Source of the DNA: Fluviibacter sp048859965
GTDB taxonomy: Bacteria; Pseudomonadota; Gammaproteobacteria; Burkholderiales; Rhodocyclaceae
NCBI GenBank assembly: GCA_048859965.1
Contig: JBLIZO010000063.1
Span: 1 to 45,837, forward strand
Direction: 5' to 3'
Length of the DNA: 45,837 bases
This document shows, piece by piece, positions 1 to 8,882 of the stretch. Below the pieces are notes generated by a model that did no database searches, was not told the DNA's origin, and worked only from the letters and a program-made list of their open reading frames with translations. The stretch's first letter is position 1; each line of letters starts with the position of its first letter. The translations under genes were made by a program, and so were the position numbers.

Positions 1-2173
1 CACGGTGCGCGGCCAGCAGCTTTTCTTTCAGACCGCCAATCGCCAGCACCTGACCGCGCAGGGTAATTTCCCCGGTCATCGCCACGTCAGCGCGCACCGG
101 AATGCCTGTGAAAGCAGAGACCAGCGCCGTACACATGCCAATGCCCGCGCTAGGGCCGTCTTTAGGCGTCGCGCCTTCAGGAACGTGGATGTGCATGTCT
201 TGTTTTTCATAGAAGTTAGACGCCAAACCCAAACTCTGGGCGCGGCTACGAACCACCGTCAGCGCGGCGCTGATGGATTCGCCCATGACATCACCCAAGG
301 AGCCGGTTTTAATCAACTGACCTTTGCCCGGAATTATCGCCGCTTCGATGGTCAGTAACTCGCCACCCACTTGCGTCCACGCCAAGCCAGTGACTTGCCC
401 CACTTGGTCATTTTCTTCCGCCAAGCCATAGCGGAATTTTTTGACGCCCAAATAGTGCTCCAGACGCTCCGTTGTCACCGTGACGCGCTGATACTTGCGT
501 ACCGCCCCATGCTCCGTGACCACTTTGCGGCACACCTTGGCAATCTGCCGTTCCAAACCACGCACGCCCGCTTCTCGCGTGTAGAAACGAATAACGTCGC
601 GCAATGCGGCCTCTTCAAACTCCACTTCGTCTTTCTGCACACCGTTCGCTTCACACTGTTTCGGCACGAGATAGCGCGTCGCGATGTTGACTTTTTCGTC
701 TTCGGTGTAACCGGGTAAACGAATCACTTCCATCCGGTCCAACAACGCGGACGGGATGTCCATAGAGTTAGCGGTACACACAAACATCACCTTAGACAGG
801 TCGTAATCAACCTCAAGGTAATGATCGTTAAAGCTATTATTTTGTTCTGGATCAAGCACTTCCAGCATCGCAGAAGACGGATCGCCGCGCATATCGCTGG
901 ACATTTTGTCGATTTCGTCGAGCAGTACCAGCGGGTTACGCACGCCCACTTTGCTCATGCGCTGAATCAAACGCCCCGGCATCGCGCCAATATAGGTACG
1001 ACGATGACCACGAATTTCCGCTTCATCGCGCACGCCGCCCAGTGCCAAACGGGTGTATTTACGACCTGTAGCGCGCGCGATGGATTCCGCGAGCGATGTT
1101 TTACCCACACCGGGCGGGCCTACTAAGCACAGCACCGGGCCTTTCAGGGTTTTGACGCGCTTTTGTACAGCGAGAAACTCTAGGATGCGCTCTTTGACTT
1201 CTTCCAGACCGTAATGGTCGGCGTCAAGAATTTCACGCGCGCGGGCTAAATCAAGGCGAATTTTGCTTTCTTTTTTCCACGGGACGTTGGTCAGCCATTC
1301 GATGTACGAACGCACCACCGTAGCTTCCGCCGACATCGGCGACATTTGGCGCAATTTAGCCAATTCAGCGTTGGCTTTGCCTAACGCTTCTTCGCTTAGA
1401 CCGGCGTCATCAATGCGCTTACGCAGCTCATCAATTTCGTTGTGGCCGTCTTCGCCTTCGCCTAATTCTTTTTGAATGGCTTTCATTTGCTCATTCAAGT
1501 AGTACTCGCGCTGCGTGCGCTCCATTTGTTTTTTGACGCGGCCACGAATGCGCTTTTCGACTTGCCACAAATCCAGCTCGCCATCCAACAAACCGAGGAT
1601 GTGCTCAATACGCGCCGTCAGACCAAAAATCTCCAGAACGGCCTGCTTTTGCGGCAACCGCAGCGGCAAATTAGAGGCAATCGTGTCCGCCAGACGCGAA
1701 GGTTCTTTGATTTCACTCAGCACGGTTAACACGTCCGACGGCAATTTTTTACTTTGCTGAACGTATTGCTCAAATTGCGCGTAGAGCGTGCGGCTAAAAA
1801 CTTCTGCTTCAGCCGTATCGAGCGGTTCTTCGTCGAAAAGCCGTACATCTGCCAGCAAATAGGCGTCTTCGTCGGTGATGCGCGTGACTTCAGCACGTTG
1901 CACACCTTCAACCAAAACTTTCACGGTGCCATCGGGCAGCTTGAGCATTTGCAGCACGCTGGCCAGCGTACCCGTGAGGTACAAGGCATCGGCGCTAGGG
2001 TCATCATCAGCGGGGTTACGCTGACTCACCAAAAAGACGCGCTTGTCGCCTGCCATAGCGGTCTCAAGCGCCTGAATAGATTTTTCTCGTCCAACAAACA
2101 GTGGAATCACCATATGCGGAAAGACAACAACGTCGCGTAGGGGCAACAAGGGCAACTGGAGTGCGGTATTCAT
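1..2173 (-). CDS. lon: ATP-dependent protease Lon, 3' end cut by the window
   Basis: Lon is a cytoplasmic AAA+ serine protease that degrades misfolded and regulatory proteins. I translated the minus strand from the ATG at 2173. It begins MNTALQLPLLPLRDVVVFP, the usual Lon N-terminal substrate-binding domain. A coiled-coil region (KEIQKEL-like, about residues 220-250) follows, then Walker A GPPGVGKT at about residues 352-359, a DEIDK Walker B, and the protease domain. The catalytic serine lies in PKDGPSAG (about S675) and the catalytic lysine in GGLKEK (about K718), so both dyad residues are inside the window. About 724 codons are visible; the family is usually near 800, so only the end of the protease domain is missing. 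It lies downstream of tig, clpP and clpX in the same direction, the usual proteobacterial order. The gene looks more AT-rich than clpX, clpP and tig. Confidence 0.97.
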   Translation of the reverse strand, partial: MNTALQLPLLPLRDVVVFPHMVIPLFVGREKSIQALETAMAGDKRVFLVSQRNPADDDPSADALYLTGTLASVLQMLKLPDGTVKVLVEGVQRAEVTRITDEDAYLLADVRLFDEEPLDTAEAEVFSRTLYAQFEQYVQQSKKLPSDVLTVLSEIKEPSRLADTIASNLPLRLPQKQAVLEIFGLTARIEHILGLLDGELDLWQVEKRIRGRVKKQMERTQREYYLNEQMKAIQKELGEGEDGHNEIDELRKRIDDAGLSEEALGKANAELAKLRQMSPMSAEATVVRSYIEWLTNVPWKKESKIRLDLARAREILDADHYGLEEVKERILEFLAVQKRVKTLKGPVLCLVGPPGVGKTSLAESIARATGRKYTRLALGGVRDEAEIRGHRRTYIGAMPGRLIQRMSKVGVRNPLVLLDEIDKMSSDMRGDPSSAMLEVLDPEQNNSFNDHYLEVDYDLSKVMFVCTANSMDIPSALLDRMEVIRLPGYTEDEKVNIATRYLVPKQCEANGVQKDEVEFEEAALRDVIRFYTREAGVRGLERQIAKVCRKVVTEHGAVRKYQRVTVTTERLEHYLGVKKFRYGLAEENDQVGQVTGLAWTQVGGELLTIEAAIIPGKGQLIKTGSLGDVMGESISAALTVVRSRAQSLGLASNFYEKQDMHIHVPEGATPKDGPSAGIGMCTALVSAFTGIPVRADVAMTGEITLRGQVLAIGGLKEKLLAAHR

Positions 2174-2226
2174 GCGTTTTACTCTCGGTAGGCCCGACAC
2201 CATGCACGGGCGTTGAACACAGGAAC

Positions 2227-2252
2227 ATGGGGCCAAAACAGAAAAAAACAAG
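2227..2252 (-). promoter_or_regulatory. Candidate sigma32 (heat-shock) promoter of lon
   Basis: Read on the minus strand, CTTG (2252-2249) is followed 16 bases later by CCCCAT-GT (from 2232). This fits the sigma32 consensus CTTGAAA-N11-16-CCCCATnT, except that the AAA of the -35 is TTT. Initiation would fall near 2219, about 45 bases before the lon ATG. Lon is a classic heat-shock gene, which makes the match plausible. It was found by eye and is untested. Confidence 0.5.
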
Positions 2253-2272
2253 CGCGGCATACGTAGAACAAT

Positions 2273-2294
2273 GAAGGGGCCTCACGGCCCCTTC
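2273..2294 (-). terminator. Hairpin between clpX and lon, probable terminator or attenuator
   Basis: A perfect 9-bp stem, GAAGGGGCC/GGCCCCTTC, with a 4-base loop begins 5 bases beyond the clpX stop codon. On the minus strand only a weak T-rich stretch follows, so termination may be partial. With the candidate heat-shock promoter immediately downstream, it suggests lon is transcribed at least partly apart from clpPX. Confidence 0.5.
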
Positions 2295-2298
2295 TGAA

Positions 2299-3582
2299 TT
2301 ACTCGGCTAACGTCGTTTTTAGCTCAGGCTCTTTGTGAACCCAATGCGGTTTTGCGTCGCCAGCAATCACTTCAGCATCAATGATGACTTTGCCCACATC
2401 ATTGCTGGAAGGAATTTCGTACATGGTATCCAGCAGGACGTTTTCCAAAATAGAACGCAATCCGCGCGCGCCGGTCTTGCGGTCAAGGGCTTTACGCGCC
2501 ACAGCGTGCAGCGCCGCTTCGTCAAACGACAGCTCAACGCCTTCCATTTCAAACAGGCGGGCGTATTGCTTAGTCAGCGCGTTTTTCGGTTCGGTCAGAA
2601 TACGAACCAGCGCGGCCTCTTCCAGCTCATCCAGCGTGGCCACAACCGGCAAACGACCAATCAACTCGGGAATCAGACCATATTTGATCAGATCTTCCGG
2701 CTCCACGACTTTGAGCAAGGTGGTGATGGCTTTTTCTTCCTTGCCGGTGACTTCAGCACCAAAACCGATGCCGGTTTTCTCGGTACGGTTGCGGATGACC
2801 TTGTCGATGCCTTCAAACGCCCCGCTGCAAATGAACAGAATATTGGTCGTATCAACCTGCACAAAATCCTGATTCGGATGCTTACGACCACCCTGCGGGG
2901 GGACTGATGCGACGGTGCCTTCAATCAGTTTGAGCAGCGCCTGTTGCACCCCCTCGCCCGAGACGTCGCGGGTAATGGAAGGGTTGTCGGATTTACGTGA
3001 AATCTTGTCGATTTCGTCGATGTAAACGATGCCCTGACGCGCCTTCTCAACGTCGTAGTCGCACTTCTGCAACAGCTTCTGAATGATGTTCTCGACGTCT
3101 TCACCCACATAACCGGCCTCAGTCAGCGTGGTGGCGTCGGCCATGACGAACGGTACATCCAGCAGGCGGGCCAGCGTTTGCGCCAGCAGGGTTTTACCCG
3201 AACCCGTCGGGCCGATCAGCAGGATGTTCGACTTGGAGAGTTCGACGCCGTCGTCCTTGGTGGCACTGGGCAGACGCAGGCGCTTGTAATGGTTGTAAAC
3301 GGCGACGGCCAGAATCTTCTTGGCGGCCTCCTGGCCAATCACGTATTCGTCGAGCGTGGCACGAATCTCGCGCGGCGTCGGCAGACCCTCTTTGACGGCG
3401 CGGGCCTCTTCGGCGACTTCGTCCTGCACGATGTCGGCACAGAGGTCGATACATTCGTCACAAATAAATACAGACGGGCCGGCGATCAGTTTTTTAACCT
3501 CATGCTGGCTTTTGCCACAAAACGAGCAATAGAGGGGTTTATCTCCGTCCTTGCCCGGCGTTTTCTGTTGATCCTTGCTCAT
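2299..3582 (-). CDS. clpX: ATP-dependent Clp protease ATP-binding subunit ClpX
   Basis: ClpX is the hexameric AAA+ unfoldase that feeds substrates to the ClpP chamber in the cytoplasm. The 427-residue protein is the usual length. The N-terminal zinc-binding domain has the four cysteines C19, C22, C41 and C44. Walker A GPTGSGKT is at 124-131 and Walker B IVYIDEID near 185-192. The substrate-gripping pore loop GYVG is at 157-160, and the RKH pore loop follows near GGRKHP. The ATG at 3582 has AAGGA seven bases upstream. ClpX starts 21 bases beyond the clpP stop, so the two are very likely co-transcribed. No unusual residues were noticed. Confidence 0.98.
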   Translation of the reverse strand: MSKDQQKTPGKDGDKPLYCSFCGKSQHEVKKLIAGPSVFICDECIDLCADIVQDEVAEEARAVKEGLPTPREIRATLDEYVIGQEAAKKILAVAVYNHYKRLRLPSATKDDGVELSKSNILLIGPTGSGKTLLAQTLARLLDVPFVMADATTLTEAGYVGEDVENIIQKLLQKCDYDVEKARQGIVYIDEIDKISRKSDNPSITRDVSGEGVQQALLKLIEGTVASVPPQGGRKHPNQDFVQVDTTNILFICSGAFEGIDKVIRNRTEKTGIGFGAEVTGKEEKAITTLLKVVEPEDLIKYGLIPELIGRLPVVATLDELEEAALVRILTEPKNALTKQYARLFEMEGVELSFDEAALHAVARKALDRKTGARGLRSILENVLLDTMYEIPSSNDVGKVIIDAEVIAGDAKPHWVHKEPELKTTLAE

Positions 3583-3603
3583 AACGTCGTCCTTCTTTAA
3601 TGC

Positions 3604-4266
<663 letters not shown>

Positions 4267-4353
4267 GGGAGCTCCGGAGAGAAATGACAGAGATTGAGTA
4301 ACATCATGCCGCAAAAACCGGCAATTTTCATGGTGCTCGCCGCAAAAAGCGCG

Positions 4354-4384
4354 CAAAAAAGACGACGGCCGGGCGAACCCGGCC
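4354..4384 (-). terminator. Intrinsic terminator after tig
   Basis: On the minus strand a 7-bp GC-only stem GGCCGGG/CCCGGCC closes a stable TTCG tetraloop (4384-4367). After GTCGTC comes a run of six T (to 4354). It lies 67 bases beyond the tig stop and before the clpP start, so it should separate tig from clpPX. Confidence 0.8.
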
Positions 4385-4450
4385 GGCTTTTAAGGCTTTT
4401 TTACCGCTGAAGACCGACGAATTCCGACTGAATTCAGTCAATCAGGGCAA

Positions 4451-5761
4451 TTACAGACCTTGCTGGCCCATGATGTCGTCGAAATCGATGACTTTATCCG
4501 TCACCTTGGCGCGGGCCAGGAACCAATCGACCACGTTCTGTTCCAGCACATCGGATTCGATATTGGCCAGACGCTGACGATCCTGCTTGTACCAGGCCTT
4601 CACTTCTTCCGGATGCTGGTAGGTTTCGGCGATCTCGGCGATGCGGGCATCAATCTGGGCTTCGGTGGCGACCAGGTTTTCCTTCTCGACCAGATCGGCC
4701 AGGATCAGACCCATACGGACGCGCGGCAGCGCACGATCCTGGAACCATTCCGGCTGCAGCGGGATATCACCCTTCATGCCACGTTGCTTCATGTCGTCGC
4801 GGGTGCCCTGCATCAGGCGGTAGATTTCCTGCTCGACCAGCGCCTTCGGCACGGCGATCGGGTTCAGCGTATCCAGCTTTTCCATCACGGCTTCGCGCAG
4901 ACGCTGATGGATACGCTTTTTCACTTCGCCCTTCAGGTTCTTCTCGACTTCGGCCTTGAGGTCGTCGGCCTTGCCGCTCTCAATGCCCATGGCCTTGACG
5001 AATTCTTCGGTCAGTTCCGGAATCACCGGCGCCTGCACCTGCTTCACGTTCAGATCGAACTGCACCGTCTGACCCGCCAGATCGGCGTTACCGTAATCGG
5101 CCGGGAACGTCAGATCAAAGGTCTTGCTGGTACCCGCCGTCGCACCTTCAATGGCAGCTTCGAAATCCGGCAGCAGCGTGCCCTTGCCCAGCACCATCGG
5201 GTAATCCTTGGCTTCGCCACCGGCAAACGGCACGCCGTCCTTTTTACCCAGGAAATCGATGACCACACGGTCTTCTTTCTGCGCGGCGCGATCGGCGTTC
5301 TCATACGTCACGCGTTGCTTGCGCAGGATGTCCAGCGTCTTTTCGATGTCGGCGGCGGTCACGTCATGCACCGGACGCTCGATCTCGGCACCCGACACGT
5401 CGGCCAGCGTGATTTCCGGGAACAGCTCAAAGGTCGCGGCAAAGGTCAGCGTCTCACCGGTTTCATCACCTTTCGGCTCGATGCGCGGATAACCGGCAAC
5501 CTTGAGCTTCTGCTGGGTGATGGCTTCGCCGAAGGCGCGGCCGACGATGTCGTTCAGCGCTTCGTCGCGGGCCTGCAGGCCATATTGCTGCTTGACCACC
5601 TTGGCCGGGACCTTGCCCGGACGGAAACCGGCGAGCTTCAGGGTCTTGCCCATGCGGGCCAGGCGCGCGTCGGTCGCGGCTTCGAGTTCCTGGGCGGAGA
5701 CGGTCAGATCGATCGTTCGTTCGAGCGGATTGGTTTCCTGCACGGTTTCGGTGGTGCTCAT
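4451..5761 (-). CDS. tig: Trigger factor, ribosome-associated chaperone
   Basis: Trigger factor binds nascent chains at the ribosomal exit tunnel and has peptidyl-prolyl isomerase activity. The 436-residue protein has the normal three-part layout. An N-terminal ribosome-binding domain carries the signature GFRPGKVP (about 46-53). A FKBP-type PPIase domain covers roughly 160-245, including KEDRVVIDFLGKKDG and FPADYGNADLAG. A helical C-terminal domain forms the chaperone arms. The ATG at 5761 has AGGA six bases upstream. A TATAAT box lies about 65 bases before the start, and a terminator follows the gene, so it is probably a single-gene unit just ahead of clpP-clpX-lon. Confidence 0.97.
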   Translation of the reverse strand: MSTTETVQETNPLERTIDLTVSAQELEAATDARLARMGKTLKLAGFRPGKVPAKVVKQQYGLQARDEALNDIVGRAFGEAITQQKLKVAGYPRIEPKGDETGETLTFAATFELFPEITLADVSGAEIERPVHDVTAADIEKTLDILRKQRVTYENADRAAQKEDRVVIDFLGKKDGVPFAGGEAKDYPMVLGKGTLLPDFEAAIEGATAGTSKTFDLTFPADYGNADLAGQTVQFDLNVKQVQAPVIPELTEEFVKAMGIESGKADDLKAEVEKNLKGEVKKRIHQRLREAVMEKLDTLNPIAVPKALVEQEIYRLMQGTRDDMKQRGMKGDIPLQPEWFQDRALPRVRMGLILADLVEKENLVATEAQIDARIAEIAETYQHPEEVKAWYKQDRQRLANIESDVLEQNVVDWFLARAKVTDKVIDFDDIMGQQGL

Positions 5762-5824
5762 AGGTATTCCTAATATGAATGAGGATGCGGGCCAACGACG
5801 GACCCGAGACTTGCAAAACCCGAG

Positions 5825-5853
5825 ATTATATCTGAAGCCACCCCCGACGGGAA
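5825..5853 (-). promoter_or_regulatory. Likely sigma70 promoter of tig
   Basis: A perfect -10 TATAAT (minus strand, 5830-5825) sits 17 bases from a poor -35, TTCCCG (5853-5848). Initiation would fall near 5819, leaving a leader of about 58 bases. The -35 is one arm of a 7-bp inverted repeat, CGGGAAT/ATTCCCG (5848-5867), that could be a stem-loop or a protein site. Confidence 0.5.
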
Positions 5854-5983
5854 TGAGCCGATTCCCGACAAGCGGGTTTACATCCCGATGGAATATTGAG
5901 GTTGTTTAAGCATCCCCTAAGCTACGCCCGAAAAATTCCGCTATGCTCATCGCCACCCCTTCATAAAAACCAAGGAGACGACC

Positions 5984-6850
5984 TTGAAGGCTCTAAAGAA
6001 CATCACCCTGTTTGCCGCCGCCCTGGCCGTTGGCCTGACCCTGGCCGTCGGCAACGCCGAAGCCGCCCGTATTGGCGGCGGCAAATCGTTCGGCATGCAA
6101 CGCCAGATGGCGCCCGTCAGCAAGCCGGCCACCGCCGCCTCACCACAGGCTGCTGCGCCGGCAGGCGCCCGCGCACCGGCACCTGCCGCCCAAACTTCGC
6201 GCTCCTGGCTCGGCCCCATCGCCGGTCTGGCTGCTGGTCTGGGTCTGGCCGCTCTGGCCAGTCATTTCGGTTTCGGCGAAGAACTGGCCAATGTCATGAT
6301 GATCGCCCTGCTCGTCTTCGCCGTCATGGCGATTATCGGCTTCATCATGCGTAAGCGCGCTGGTCAGCAGGCGACGATGGCCGGCGCTGGCGCGCCCTAT
6401 CACGCATCGATCGATGCCAGCCAGAGCCGTTACCAGGCCACCCAATCGACGGGCGGCGCCGTTGGCAGCAGCAACGTACCGGCCGGTTTTGACACGGAAG
6501 GCTTCATCCGTAACGCCAAGGTCGGTTTCATCCGTCTGCAGGCAGCACATGATGCCGGTGATCTGGCCGACATCCGCGAGTTCACCTCGCCGGAAATGTT
6601 CGCTGAAATCCGCATGGATCTGGAACAACGCAACGGCCTGCCACAAAAAACCGACATCGTTTCACTGAACGCCGATATTCTGGATATCGCCCAGGACAAC
6701 ACCCGCTATATTGTCAGCACGCGCTTCAGCGGCATGCTGCGCGAAGAAGCCCATGCGGCGCCCGTCGCCATTGACGAAATCTGGCACCTGACCAAGCCGA
6801 TCAACGGTCAGGGCGGTTGGGTGCTGGCCGGTATCCAGCAGGTTCAGTAA
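5984..6850 (+). CDS. Tim44-like domain membrane protein
   Basis: This 288-residue protein starts with TTG, supported by a strong AAGGAG six bases upstream. An N-terminal signal peptide (MKALKNIT..GNAEA, about 1-27) is followed by an Ala/Pro-rich low-complexity stretch. Two hydrophobic segments follow, near 72-92 (WLGPIAGLAAGLGLAAL) and 100-120 (VMMIALLVFAVMAIIGFIM). The Tim44-like domain covers about 165-288 (TEGFIRNAKVGFIRLQAAHD onward). Bacterial Tim44-domain proteins are membrane-anchored and mostly uncharacterised; the mitochondrial relative tethers the import motor. The exact role here is unknown. It is a single-gene unit that ends in a good terminator. Confidence 0.85.
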   Translation: MKALKNITLFAAALAVGLTLAVGNAEAARIGGGKSFGMQRQMAPVSKPATAASPQAAAPAGARAPAPAAQTSRSWLGPIAGLAAGLGLAALASHFGFGEELANVMMIALLVFAVMAIIGFIMRKRAGQQATMAGAGAPYHASIDASQSRYQATQSTGGAVGSSNVPAGFDTEGFIRNAKVGFIRLQAAHDAGDLADIREFTSPEMFAEIRMDLEQRNGLPQKTDIVSLNADILDIAQDNTRYIVSTRFSGMLREEAHAAPVAIDEIWHLTKPINGQGGWVLAGIQQVQ

Positions 6851-6920
6851 GCCTCAACCACACTGCGCATCACCGGGACTGCCGCAACACCCAACCTCCA
6901 ACCCCAGGTATCCCGGATTT

Positions 6921-6953
6921 GCCCCTGCACCGCTTGCGGTCAGGGGCTTTTTC
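6921..6953 (+). terminator. Intrinsic terminator after the Tim44-like gene
   Basis: GCCCCTG (6921-6927) pairs with CAGGGGC (6941-6947), with further pairing in the ACCGC/GCGGT region, and five T follow. It overlaps the last codons of the convergent patatin gene, whose stop is at 6940-6942. Confidence 0.8.
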
Positions 6954-8268
6954 TTGAACCCGACCCCACCCCATCGGCCCCCGTCATCGACTCGGCCCTG
7001 ATCAGCACCTGCTTCTTGCGCTTCACCTGCTGCTTGACATCAAGATTGACGGCCTGCTCGAAGCCCGGCGGCACATGCATCCACGGGTAACCGGCACGCC
7101 CCAGCCGATGTCCGTAGTCATACAACGCCTGCATATAGGCGGGATCAAAGGGTGTCCTGCGCTGCATGTCGAAATCCGGGCCGATAAAGGCCAGATTGAA
7201 TCCGACATCGTCGCGCAGCGACGTCAGGTAGATACGATGGAGGTCACCGTAGCCCTGGCTGTTGATAAGCTGGGAAATACTGCGCCCCATGATGCTTAAC
7301 GTGCTACGTTCAATTTGCCGCCAATCCGAATCAAGTCGGGCATTGCGGATAATGTAGACCTCGCGGTTCTTGTAGGGCGAGACAATCCCCGAGCGACCCA
7401 TATTGGCGCCGACAGCCGAGGGATACATAAACACCTGCATCGACGCGGCGCCATCCACATGCATTTCCTGGAAGCGCTGGTCATCAACCATCACATCGAA
7501 CATCACCGGGGGGAAAGCGCCCGGCACCGATGACGACGCCAGCATGATCTTGCGGAACAGATTCAGTGCCTCCGGTGTGCCGACACTGGCGATCTGCCCC
7601 ATATTCCACAGCACCGGAATCCCGGCATCCAGGTCTGTCGTGGCCATCAGCAACCAGCGATTCCGCTCTTTGTACTGGTAGGCGACCTTGTCGAGAACCA
7701 CCTCGTCGATGTGCTGTGAAATCAGACCAAACAAGGGGGACGAATCGGCATAGGCTTCGCCGAATAACGCCCCCATCAGACCCAACTGACGAAACACATC
7801 GCGGCGCGTGATTTCCGTATAAACCTGCCTGAGCACATCGTCATATGCCGGACCGAGAAACGCAAACGGTGCAATGAGCGCACCCGTACTGACGCCGGTC
7901 ACCAGATCAAACTCCGGTCGCCCGCCATGCTTTGTCCAGCCGGTCAGCAGCCCCGCACCAAATGCGCCATTGTCGCCGCCTCCTGAAAGCGAGAGGTAGT
8001 TGGCCGTGTCGCCCCGGTTCGGGTCATTGCGATAGCCTGGCGCGCCGGCGCCACGCTCCAGATCCTGCAGCATCTGGTTAACGCCTTCCTGGGAAAAAAT
8101 CGGATATCGGATACCCGGCACATTCTGCACACCCTCCACTTCCTGGTGCGCACCCACACCAGGTGGTACCGCATTCTTGCGCGGCAGTACCGAACACCCG
8201 GCCAACAAGCCGAGGCTCAACACCAGCAGAACGGCATTTCTCAGTTTCATCATGTACGCGTCCGACAT
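6940..8268 (-). CDS. Patatin-like phospholipase lipoprotein
   Basis: The protein is a patatin-family serine hydrolase, probably acting on phospholipids or acyl esters at the cell envelope. From the ATG at 8268 it has about 442 residues. The N-terminus is a lipoprotein signal with lipobox LLAGC (C25). The oxyanion loop GGGDNG is at 96-101 and the nucleophile elbow GVSTG places S127. The catalytic Asp is in VDGAAS, giving the Ser-Asp dyad. The frame is open to 8325, but residues before the hydrophobic segment look non-coding; ATGs at 8253 and 8250 are other possible starts. It begins just past the stop of the prepilin peptidase-like gene, so the two may be co-transcribed. A second patatin lipoprotein lies at 36461. 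Confidence 0.88.
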   Translation of the reverse strand: MSDAYMMKLRNAVLLVLSLGLLAGCSVLPRKNAVPPGVGAHQEVEGVQNVPGIRYPIFSQEGVNQMLQDLERGAGAPGYRNDPNRGDTANYLSLSGGGDNGAFGAGLLTGWTKHGGRPEFDLVTGVSTGALIAPFAFLGPAYDDVLRQVYTEITRRDVFRQLGLMGALFGEAYADSSPLFGLISQHIDEVVLDKVAYQYKERNRWLLMATTDLDAGIPVLWNMGQIASVGTPEALNLFRKIMLASSSVPGAFPPVMFDVMVDDQRFQEMHVDGAASMQVFMYPSAVGANMGRSGIVSPYKNREVYIIRNARLDSDWRQIERSTLSIMGRSISQLINSQGYGDLHRIYLTSLRDDVGFNLAFIGPDFDMQRRTPFDPAYMQALYDYGHRLGRAGYPWMHVPPGFEQAVNLDVKQQVKRKKQVLIRAESMTGADGVGSGSRKSP

Positions 8269-8272
8269 TCTA

Positions 8273-8824
8273 TTAAAGTCTCCACATATTAAAGCCTGGC
8301 GCCAAACAAAGCATATAGGCCGCAATCAGCCACGGGCCAAACGGAAACTCGGCGTGCCATTCATGCCCATCCCTGCGTCTGCGCCGAACGAACCGGGCGG
8401 ACAACACGCCGACAAGACCCAGCAACGACGCTACAAAGACTACGGACGGCAAGACCCAGGCGCCCGACCAGGCGCCCATGGCGGCAAGCAATTTGAGATC
8501 GCCGAAGCCCAATCCATCGCGACCGCGCAACAGGCGATACAGGTGCGCCAACAGCCAGAGCGGCACATACCCGGCAATGGCGCCCCAGACGGATGCCTCA
8601 AGACCAATCGTCCGGGTTGCGGGAAACAGTTGCATCGCAATCCCCAACCACATCAGCGGTAGCGTCAAGGCATCGGGCAACAGTTTCGTGCGTGCATCAA
8701 TGACTGCCAGCGCCACCAGACCGCTACCCAAGGTGATCCAGCACAACGCCAATAGCGTCAGCCCGTAAGTCGTGATCGACCACCCCGTCACCAATATCAA
8801 CAAACACGCAATCACCATAGTCAT
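8273..8824 (-). CDS. Short A24-family prepilin peptidase-like protein
   Basis: This 183-residue polytopic membrane protein resembles the aspartyl protease half of type IV prepilin peptidase (PilD). Both catalytic aspartates are in their family contexts: D43 in AVIDARTKLLPD and D109 in GLGFGDLKLLAAMGAW. The C-terminus carries the PilD-like PFGPW motif. The cytoplasmic N-terminal methyltransferase domain with its CxxC pairs, present in full-length PilD (about 290 residues), is absent. Upstream DNA contains only a promoter region, so this is not a misplaced start. No pilin or secretion genes are visible nearby. It could be a short CpaA/TadV-type peptidase or a degenerate PilD copy. Confidence 0.8.
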   Translation of the reverse strand: MTMVIACLLILVTGWSITTYGLTLLALCWITLGSGLVALAVIDARTKLLPDALTLPLMWLGIAMQLFPATRTIGLEASVWGAIAGYVPLWLLAHLYRLLRGRDGLGFGDLKLLAAMGAWSGAWVLPSVVFVASLLGLVGVLSARFVRRRRRDGHEWHAEFPFGPWLIAAYMLCLAPGFNMWRL

Positions 8825-8852
8825 TGGTGCATTATTCCAGTAACTTTATACT
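8824..8852 (+). promoter_or_regulatory. Likely sigma70 promoter of the trpB-like gene
   Basis: TTGGTG (8824-8829), a 17-base spacer and TATACT (8847-8852) match the sigma70 pattern well. Initiation would be near 8859, about 25 bases before the ATG at 8883. The -35 touches the start codon of the divergent peptidase gene. Confidence 0.6.
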
Positions 8853-8882
8853 TTTGCCTAAATCTCGTAACGGAACCCGATC

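Noticed and set aside
4267..4356. Extended ClpP start at 4356 (250 residues)
   Set aside because: The extra residues lack family resemblance and would begin inside the tig terminator region. The ATG at 4266 has a good ribosome site and gives a normal length.
4460..5773. 437-codon open frame on the plus strand
   Set aside because: It is exactly antisense to tig, whose trigger factor domains are unambiguous. The translation is rich in His, Gly and Leu with no recognisable domain, as expected of a GC-rich shadow frame.
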